Assembly: GCA_963457665.1 (NCBI GenBank)
Contig: OY735219.1
Coordinates: 40,538,477 to 40,602,476, forward strand
DNA from: Thysanoteuthis rhombus
Lineage: Eukaryota; Mollusca; Cephalopoda; Oegopsida; Thysanoteuthidae
Direction of reading: 5' to 3'
Length of the DNA stretch: 64,000 nt
Below the pieces are notes generated by a model, which searched no databases, was not told the origin of the DNA, and saw only the letters and a program-made list of their open reading frames with translations. Shown here in pieces: positions 61,901 through 64,000 of this stretch (positions within the stretch are counted from its first letter, which is position 1; each line of letters starts with the position of its first letter). A program made the translations under genes and the position numbers.

Positions 61901-62125
61901 TTAGTGTTTTTTTTTAATAAAGAAAACGCTACTTACCAATTGTTTCTGGATCTCTAAGTCTTCATTCAGGCTATTCCTATGGGTGCCAACAATAAATATT
62001 GGCGGTGAAAGTGTTGTATTAGTGATTGAATTCTTTGTATTTTCAGCAGCGTGGACATGGATGGACTTCATCCAATAATCAATGTAACCCAGACTGGACA
62101 TTTCCTCAGTCAATATTTCTACATC
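31417..62125 (-). CDS. ROCO-family protein with Roc-COR, Cys-rich, Death and TIR domains (5' partial)
   Basis: Fifteen exons with GT-AG borders join without a frame break into 844 codons plus TGA. Fragment residues: about 1-63 Roc GTPase C-terminus (SPPIFIVGTHR, the base-recognition region), about 64-320 COR, 404-488 Cys-rich, about 510-597 Death domain, about 609-722 TIR, 723-844 Ser/Thr/Gln-rich tail. ROCO proteins are GTP-regulated dimeric scaffolds (LRRK, DAPK1, MFHAS1 families); DAPK1 also ends in a Death domain. Death and TIR domains are adaptor modules of innate immunity and cell death, and some TIR domains cleave NAD+. The P-loop and any N-terminal repeats lie beyond the right edge. 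No symbol is given because I do not know an established name for this architecture. Exon structure certain; function inferred. Confidence 0.93.
31794..33635 (-). other. last ROCO intron
   Basis: A/T-rich intron. Two stretches at about 32090-32165 and 32170-32240 are near-duplicates (ATGGTATTTTAACCATGTAA and ATGATATTTTAACCGTGTAA). Nothing else recognised apart from the (TA)n run. Confidence 0.6.
32303..32342. repeat. (TA)n microsatellite, interrupted
   Basis: TA dinucleotides with C and G interruptions in the last ROCO intron. Confidence 0.85.
33636..33813 (-). CDS. ROCO exon: TIR domain, second half with putative catalytic Glu
   Basis: It encodes IVIACITPKYIVSKHCSREL, SLADLLRKPILPVMFETVVW and PPPGGMALIFSNLLYINMK. 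The Glu of SREL (codon at 33757-33759) falls where SARM1-type NAD-cleaving TIR domains have their catalytic Glu. The acceptor is CTCTTACAG, the donor GTAAGT, and one base is left over. Confidence 0.93.
34037..34489 (-). CDS. unidentified 150-codon open frame inside the TIR intron
   Basis: An uninterrupted ATG-to-TGA frame of 150 codons lies within the intron between the two TIR exons, on the gene's own strand. The sequence looks protein-like: HICVEFNNYEQWLSINEAFL, LRYLDKLKNLFDVTASFSLN, IRPGVFYGSQSK. I do not recognise the family. An in-frame stop lies just upstream of the ATG; an overlapping frame starting MTSIEEREWYYVYIG suggests a longer, frameshifted ancestor. By base composition I estimate about 0.1 such frames expected in the window. 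It may be a decayed retrocopy, a nested gene or a skipped exon. Confidence 0.35.
   Translation of the reverse strand: MVLCVHRISLMNQTTEDDLSLRVSQLVFETRQEKSNDNEKKKLLQFNICSGLSHNGSMVDNFDQWGSQVTNNFIFHICVEFNNYEQWLSINEAFLRYLDKLKNLFDVTASFSLNLKHKFNSIRPGVFYGSQSKNMMDGFEFSHFLRNPWN
34852..35036 (-). CDS. ROCO exon: TIR domain, first half
   Basis: It encodes PPPQVFISYQWDSQDEVQAL and GYSCWMDIGQLGGGDQLYNK. VFISYQW is TIR box 1, and WMDIxxLGGG is the BB-loop region in the form common to invertebrate and bacterial-like TIR domains. The acceptor is TTATTACAG; the donor is GTGCAA, weaker than its neighbours. It ends in phase 0. Confidence 0.93.
35200..35290 (-). repeat. dispersed repeat family A, short inverted fragment
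   Basis: The plus-strand reading GGCAGCATGCTGTGTTGAGG and GTGATCAATGAATAAATAAC is the reverse complement of the family's right part. Confidence 0.55.
35322..35415 (+). repeat. single-arm copy of the 36.2-kb foldback repeat
   Basis: ACAGCAATAGCAGATTAGAC and GGGTTGCCATATTGAGCTAC match the left arm at 36165-36255 almost exactly. Confidence 0.65.
35567..35740 (-). CDS. ROCO exon: remainder of Death domain
   Basis: It encodes GYKKSKLEKFNNDLNPSLAL, LTDWILSSGNTQVSVDVMLT and FLEQMSRYDIIEIMHEHK. The LGxxxxxLxxF, NPSLALLxxWI and LxxMxRxDIIEI positions match helices 3 to 6 of a Death domain. The acceptor is ATATTAAAG and the donor GTAAGT. Confidence 0.92.
36160..36475. mobile_element. foldback SINE-like element with tRNA-like box B
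   Basis: The left arm 36160-36258 (AGACCAGGGTTGCCATATTG) and right arm 36370-36475 (CTGGCAACCCTGAATTAGAC) are imperfect reverse complements. The spacer has, on the minus strand, GAGGTTCGATACCAGCC, a good Pol III box B. It lies in a ROCO intron. Confidence 0.6.
36776..36934 (-). CDS. ROCO exon: linker and first Death-domain helices
   Basis: It encodes LKKPILPDISLEGSNGNIEK, a Pro/acidic linker, then QDWICLANHLG, which matches the W-LA-LG motif of Death-domain helix 2. The acceptor is TTTTTTCAG, the donor GTAAAT, phase 1 at both ends. Confidence 0.9.
37621..37693 (-). CDS. ROCO exon: end of Cys-rich segment
   Basis: A short exon of 24 codons plus one base: VVCCGHRRVKSGFVQKWFPN. The CCGHR motif probably closes the Cys/His cluster of the preceding exon. 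The acceptor is TATTTTCAG and the donor GTGAGG. Confidence 0.85.
37770..38640 (-). repeat. dispersed repeat family C, inverted copy
   Basis: 37775-37855 is the reverse complement of 27155-27235. 38500-38640 is the reverse complement of 21915-22075 (GATGAGTGAAAAGGGAAGAA, TACCTCTAGCCTATGTTTTT). It lies in a ROCO intron. Confidence 0.5.
38690..38900 (+). repeat. dispersed repeat family A, 3' part
   Basis: CTTTTTGAAAATTCAGACAT, CACTACCCAATAAAAAGCAA, GCATGCTGCCAAAAGATATT, TTTCTATTGAATGATT. Only the right two-thirds is present. It lies in a ROCO intron. Confidence 0.65.
38968..39147 (-). CDS. ROCO exon: Cys/His-rich segment
   Basis: 60 codons: VRNFLDSALLNLREMWMKR then TTCVSCPCGRPCDLHHKIAC and EICLHFLDLDECLTKK. 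Cysteines and histidines cluster as CxxCxCxxxCxxHH with further Cys downstream, which could bind zinc. Invertebrate ROCO proteins often carry a comparable Cys-rich piece after COR. Phase 0 at both ends; donor GTGAGT. Confidence 0.92.
40065..40325 (-). repeat. tRNA-derived SINE-like sequence
   Basis: On the minus strand CTTGTGGTAGAATGCTCACC resembles a tRNA box A region and AAGGTTAAATCC a box B. Non-tRNA sequence follows to about 40065. Spacing between the boxes is tRNA-like. Confidence 0.5.
40431..40532 (-). CDS. ROCO exon: post-COR strand region
   Basis: 34 codons: VVVMRVTESREDGVYIDDKG then EKAPLIASPHAVAK. It continues the beta-rich region after COR. Phase 0 at both ends; acceptor TTGGCAG, donor GTATTT. 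Confidence 0.9.
40610..40800 (+). repeat. dispersed repeat family B, left fragment
   Basis: Homologous to 45880-46030 in the same orientation. It lies in the neighbouring ROCO intron. Confidence 0.5.
41090..41282 (-). mobile_element. 3' fragment of RTE-type LINE
   Basis: On the minus strand it matches the RTE C-terminal region (ATTCTTGCAACATGAAGCTC and GGTCACTCCATGTGATGTTG, plus-strand reading). It is truncated at both ends and lies in a ROCO intron. Confidence 0.65.
41320..41790 (+). repeat. tRNA-related SINE-like repeat with two tRNA-like units, copy 2
   Basis: Unit 1: TGGCTCAGTTGGTGAGAGTA (box A-like) and GGTTATAATTTCAAATCAC (box B-like). Unit 2: TAGCTCAATCGGTATAGAGC and GGTTGTAATTCAAAATCA. 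The units are about 170 bases apart. It lies in a ROCO intron, antisense to the gene. Confidence 0.6.
42004..42161 (-). CDS. ROCO exon: C-terminal COR half
   Basis: It encodes ALFHRILTHAIRWSQECGG, CEPYLYYRVARLFLDSEHD and FVLEMMPSSHAKIK. The FLPxALFHRLL-type helix followed by a beta-rich segment (YYRVARLFLD, FVLEM) is usual for the end of COR. The acceptor is CATTTTAG and the donor GTAATT. Confidence 0.92.
43153..43799. mobile_element. foldback element with about 300-bp arms
   Basis: The left arm 43153-43478 and right arm 43498-43799 are near-perfect reverse complements around a spacer of about 19 bases. Each arm includes a tRNA-like unit (box-B-like GGTTCAATCCCAG, right-arm reading; AGCGTATGGGTTAGAGAATC near box A) and a hammerhead-like region. 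The right arm lacks 16 bases in the motif and has an 8-base insertion. It lies in the ROCO intron 42162-45274. Confidence 0.85.
43196..43245 (-). ncRNA. hammerhead-ribozyme-like motif in foldback arm
   Basis: On the minus strand CTGATGA (43240-43234) is followed by AGACC, a loop, GGCT, then GAAACGTTGTA. Stem II is short with a bulge, GAAA is intact, and a GTA triplet follows. The element's other arm has lost 16 bases including CTGATGA. Confidence 0.4.
43861..43902. repeat. (TA)n microsatellite
   Basis: Pure TA run of 42 bases just right of the foldback element. Confidence 0.95.
44695..45065 (+). repeat. dispersed repeat family A, copy
   Basis: GCTGGCTGGCAATGTATGTA, GTTTATGCTAAATTGATCCC, TGCCCAACAAAAGGTAAG and TACTGAGTAACTAACCAGAT. 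It lies in the ROCO intron before exon 45275-45404. Confidence 0.7.
45275..45404 (-). CDS. ROCO exon: COR domain, second half
   Basis: 43 codons plus one base: VENTKVASYYVPGRFHLVRD and VTFYLNFLGFLP. The YYVPxRF motif is the conserved start of the C-terminal COR half. The acceptor is GTTTACAG and the donor GTATAG. The leftover G joins AG of the next exon to make Glu. Confidence 0.9.
45870..46790 (+). repeat. old dispersed repeat family B, longest copy
   Basis: The part at 45900-46030 is homologous to 40630-40780, and 46070-46760 is homologous to 49300-49590 (with gaps). Shared strings include AATTTGTACAGCAATATC versus TTTTGTACAGATCAAAAT, and GGCTAGTATTAACAATGGAT versus AGCTAGTATTAACAATGAAT. 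Non-coding. Confidence 0.55.
47319..47477 (-). CDS. ROCO exon: COR domain, middle
   Basis: 53 codons: LIDKWQQLEKYGILDDQLVN, HLWADDLDQKMALLGLLEKF, DLICKRMPSK. It matches the COR segment that precedes the variable loop. Phase 0 at both ends; acceptor ATTTCAG, donor GTGGGT. Confidence 0.93.
48362..48571 (-). CDS. ROCO exon: COR winged-helix-like part
   Basis: 70 codons: LGIEDQDEVQTMLEFYHDLG, LIVYYGGGSGTVDNILQN, LVILSPQWLVDMFKRIITA. The xxxLxPQWLVDMFKxII string is strongly diagnostic of COR. The acceptor is CCCCCAG, the donor GTGAGT, and the exon is phase 0 at both ends. Confidence 0.95.
48705..49095. mobile_element. MITE-like element with long inverted arms, copy 2
   Basis: Same structure and order as 27535-27930: CTTGGGTGTGCTGTG, then GAGGGAAGGTG, a central GAGGGTGTGAAAC, CACCTTCCCTACATTGTAAC, and GCAGCACACCCAAG. 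It lies in the ROCO intron 48572-50334. Confidence 0.65.
49290..49600 (+). repeat. dispersed repeat family B, right fragment
   Basis: Homologous to 46060-46760 with a large internal gap. It ends near TTGGATTCCCAAACTCTC, compared with TTGAATTCCAAACTTTAT. Confidence 0.5.
50335..50478 (-). CDS. ROCO exon: COR domain, start
   Basis: 48 codons: ICHLREQIQKSALQESYMGE then QIPTRWLQFEQVITQLV. The YMGEQIPxRWLQFE string is a hallmark of the COR N-terminal half. The acceptor is TTTCAG, the donor GTGAGA, and the exon is phase 0 at both ends. Confidence 0.93.
51026..51085. repeat. mixed (TA)/(CA) microsatellite
   Basis: Alternating TATG, TACA and CACA units; an imperfect array in a ROCO intron. Confidence 0.8.
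51890..52135 (+). repeat. dispersed repeat with hammerhead-like motif, copy 2
   Basis: Homologous to 25915-26150 and in the same order. The ribozyme-like core is mutated here (CTGATTA instead of CTGATGA). It lies directly before the decayed LINE at 52190. Confidence 0.6.
52190..54490 (+). pseudogene. decayed non-LTR retrotransposon, RT core to C-terminal region
   Basis: Frames shift repeatedly, but the order of RT-family blocks is clear. KKGTIENNY-like sequence near 52290 is RT entry. GKSLIDIKRYLFKR near 53030 is the block before the catalytic motif. MDKLKLFAENE at about 53175-53215 is a damaged catalytic box. Next come FKQDEMKTKANIRR, LDFTREELRTFNQRTRNS, GKDGGKGFVSIKDFVDYL (near 53700), then LIIAAQNKCIKMNYI and LEGIRTRGRIETIQPTVL near 54440. 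The layout matches a LINE type widespread in invertebrates, whose clade I leave open. It lies in the ROCO intron between exons at 50478 and 55201. Confidence 0.75.
53432..53535 (-). mobile_element. short RTE-type LINE tail nested in another LINE
   Basis: The plus-strand reading CTATCCTTGGACATAGACCT and CCCCCGGATTTACCAAACCT is the reverse complement of the RTE 3' end. It interrupts the second LINE at 52190-54490, so it inserted later. Confidence 0.7.
55201..55317 (-). CDS. ROCO exon: Roc-COR junction
   Basis: 39 codons, phase 0 at both ends: VEKKFGQLHQFLVGKPYYKH then IVKPFFAVENYLNEGEDIE. This matches the Roc-COR linker region typical of invertebrate ROCO proteins. The acceptor is TTTCAG and the donor GTAAAT. 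Confidence 0.9.
56095..57135 (-). repeat. tandem array of about 230-bp diverged monomers
   Basis: The module 'cacaaaataagggatcaat' recurs at about 56227, 56452, 56692 and 56921 (diverged). The module 'catagtcccataaataacca' recurs at about 56105, 56318, 56553, 56795 and 57032. Spacing is about 215-242 bases, with five units. The first module is the reverse complement of the middle of family A, so the array is built from that family in inverse orientation. It lies in the first visible ROCO intron. Confidence 0.65.
57140..59900 (-). other. part of first visible ROCO intron, nothing recognised
   Basis: A/T-rich DNA without exon-like segments. The 103-codon minus frame at 57918-58229 has no protein-like character I recognise. 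Confidence 0.5.
59901..59980. repeat. short minisatellite
   Basis: Three units of TTCTTTAGGTCATTGGGTGC with short CTTCTC spacers, at 59901, about 59929 and about 59961. Confidence 0.85.
60290..60640 (+). pseudogene. second GIY-YIG relic of a Penelope-like element
   Basis: The plus strand reads NCILCSCGNKYKGETNCSLK then ARLEE and a stop, followed by AIIFGETTKSH and ADHIRREKGSHQ. This is the C-S-C-G-x-x-Y-x-G-E-T start of a GIY-YIG domain, with the second Tyr-Ile-Gly changed to Tyr-Lys-Gly, plus its helical continuation. It lies antisense in the first visible ROCO intron. The minus-strand frames here (60004-60309, 60276-60548) are shadows. Confidence 0.6.
61937..62125 (-). CDS. ROCO exon: C-terminal part of Roc GTPase domain
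   Basis: On the minus strand the acceptor TTGTAG precedes GATGTAGAA and the donor is GTAAGT. The 63 codons include EEMSSLGYIDYWMKSIHVHA and LSPPIFIVGTHRNS. The strand ending VGTHR corresponds to the guanine-recognition (NKxD-like) region of Roc. The exon starts and ends in phase 0. Upstream exons with the P-loop were not found up to 64000. Confidence 0.88.
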
Positions 62126-62374
62126 CTACAACAGACGGAGAGAATCAGCTGTAAAACTGGTAGTAAACAAATTAGCAGTAAAAAAAAAAAAGAAAGGGTA
62201 TTTGCTTTGTTAGACAAAGAGTCTAATATTCCAATAACATCCTTTATAGAAAATAATACTGAAGTGACAAAACATGAAAAGGGATTTTCTTTATGATGAA
62301 AACAAATTCAAACATGTTCTTTAGAAAAGTTAATCAATAGATACAGCAGTTTTTATTTTATAACCAGGATGATT

Positions 62375-62725
62375 TAATACGCCATGAACCTAACCAAGAG
62401 ACAGACCTGTAAACTGAGAAGCATGCAACGCGCGCTTGAGAGAATCATGCTCAACCTCACATGTCTGAGACATCATAGAATCTATTAAAAAACTGGAATG
62501 GCAATGGGCAGGTCATGTTGCAAGAATTGCAGACAACCGATGGACATCATGACTCACAACATGCATCTCCAGAGATCACATGCGAAACTGAGGCTGGCAG
62601 AATACAAGATGGAGACATGAACTAGACGAATTTAGAAAATACTGGCTCTGCGATGCCCACGATAGAAAATTTGGTGGAAGGTCCATGTCCAACAACGGAC
62701 GATAAAAGACTGATAATGATGATGA
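62375..62725 (+). mobile_element. 3' end of RTE-type LINE
   Basis: The stretch carries the usual strings CTCAACCTCACATG, AATGGCAATGGGCAGGTCAT, GTTGCAAGAATTGCAGACAA and GGTCCATGTCCAACAACGGA, and ends in a TGATGATG-type tail. Together with the other copies it defines a family that is almost always 5'-truncated. Confidence 0.75.
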
Positions 62726-64000
62726 ATAGTTGTTCGATTACTATATAATGAGACAGAATTCATTTGATTAATGTATACACAAGATTTGAGATTTTAGACC
62801 AATGAAGAGGCCAATCATCTTGTATTTTAAATAAAATCAAATTCCTCTGAAATTGATGTTGCTGATAATTGTCATTATAATTTTTGTCATTTTCTTTGGC
62901 TATTATAATCATCACTTTTGGTGCCAACATGGTGTTTGTAATTGTTCATTTTTAGAGTTTTTCATTGATATTTGGTTGCCCCCAAAATTTGTATTATTTT
63001 TATTGTTAGTGGCATTAGGAGCACTTAGTTTTAACTGGATTCATTCGAAATGATCACTTTTGATTCTATTGTGACAGCTGTCATATCAACATGCATTTAA
63101 AAATTTATCATCAAAATTGACCTATTTTTGTTTATCAATTTTTATATTGAAGATTGAAGAAAAAAGCAACCATTTTGACATCAATGTTATATGATGCAGG
63201 AGATGGCCAACATACTCAAAATATCCAAATCAAGTGCTGAAAATCATCAATCCACTTGATTATGTTGGTCACTTTAATGTGTGGCTTGTAAATTGTTAAG
63301 CTGAAAAAAACAACTGGACCATATTTTTCGTGTGTGATATGCTATTCAGACATGACAAAAATGTTCCTTTTTATTTAAACAAATTGTGATGGACAATGAA
63401 AAGTGGATCCTTAACAGCAATTTGAAACACAAGAGATCATGAGGCAAGCAAAATGAACTACTACTAACGAGAGAACCTCCTATTATGAGCTCCTTCTGGA
63501 AATCCAAACAATTGATTCAAACAAGTAGTGCTCCCAATTAGAATAATTGAAGGTAGCAATTAACAAATGGTGTGCAAAATTTGTTAAGAGAAACTAGTGA
63601 TATTTAATCTAAGAAACACTCTCAGACAAGATATTTTTTGGTGACCGGTAAAAAATTGTTTGAGCTTGACTGAGAAGTTTTCACTCATCAACTGTATTTG
63701 TCAGATATTTCACAATTGGATTACCATTTATTGCGGTCTTCACAAAGTTTTGTTAATGGAGAAAATTTCAATTTTCTGGAAAACTTCAAAAGGCATCTAG
63801 AGCATCTAGAGTTCTTTACAACAAAATGTTTTGGGAAGATTAAAATGAAGATGAAAAGTTGGTAGAAGATAGTGAAACAAAAAGTTGAATATGTTGTTTA
63901 AGAGAGATAACATTTTTAAATATATTTTATTTCTTTTTTACAAAATAACCTGAACAAAATTTTTGGTCAACTGATATTAGATACAGCAGATTTTTTTCCT
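62726..64000 (-). other. right end: upstream ROCO intron, nothing recognised
   Basis: No splice-bounded coding block on the minus strand resembles a Roc P-loop exon, so the preceding exon lies beyond 64000. Confidence 0.5.

Noticed and set aside
1-64000. Octopus/squid as source organism
   Set aside because: The abundant tRNA-derived SINE that I associate with coleoid cephalopods was not seen, so I kept only a broad invertebrate assignment.

Overview
The window is about 68% A+T and reads as animal (metazoan) nuclear DNA. It has split genes with GT-AG introns of 0.4 to 6.6 kb, long gene-free stretches, and many decayed retroelements and short dispersed repeats. The two recognisable genes and the repeat mix (RTE-type LINE ends, Penelope-like GIY-YIG relics, tRNA-derived SINE-like units) fit a marine invertebrate. 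A lophotrochozoan such as a mollusc is my guess, but the phylum cannot be fixed from this window.

Layout. (1) 684-9641, plus strand: the 3' five coding exons of a SECIS-binding protein 2-like gene (SECISBP2L). They carry the L7Ae-type RNA-binding domain and a long, acidic, serine-rich tail; the 5' exons lie left of the window. A decayed RTE LINE, a GIY-YIG relic and dispersed repeats sit in its introns. (2) 9642 to about 18.35 kb: probably a very long 3' UTR, with candidate poly(A) signals at 9880 and 18316. (3) About 18.35-31.4 kb: intergenic DNA between two convergent genes. It holds repeats, hammerhead-ribozyme-like motifs and one unexplained coding-looking segment at 29474-29767. (4) 31417-62125, minus strand: fifteen consecutive exons, all joining in frame (2535 nt, 844 codons plus stop), of a ROCO-family gene. 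The order is Roc GTPase C-terminus, COR, Cys-rich segment, Death domain, TIR domain and a Ser/Thr/Gln-rich tail. The Roc P-loop and the N-terminus lie beyond the right edge. (5) 62126-64000: intron or upstream DNA with an RTE tail.

The two genes have no obvious functional link. SECISBP2L serves selenocysteine incorporation during translation. The ROCO-Death-TIR protein looks like an innate-immune or cell-death scaffold, with a possible NAD-consuming TIR domain. The most interesting material is that domain architecture, the hammerhead-like motifs (one inside a 650-bp foldback element), a 150-codon open frame inside the intron that splits the TIR domain, and several fossil repeat families, one of them present both as dispersed copies and as a tandem array.
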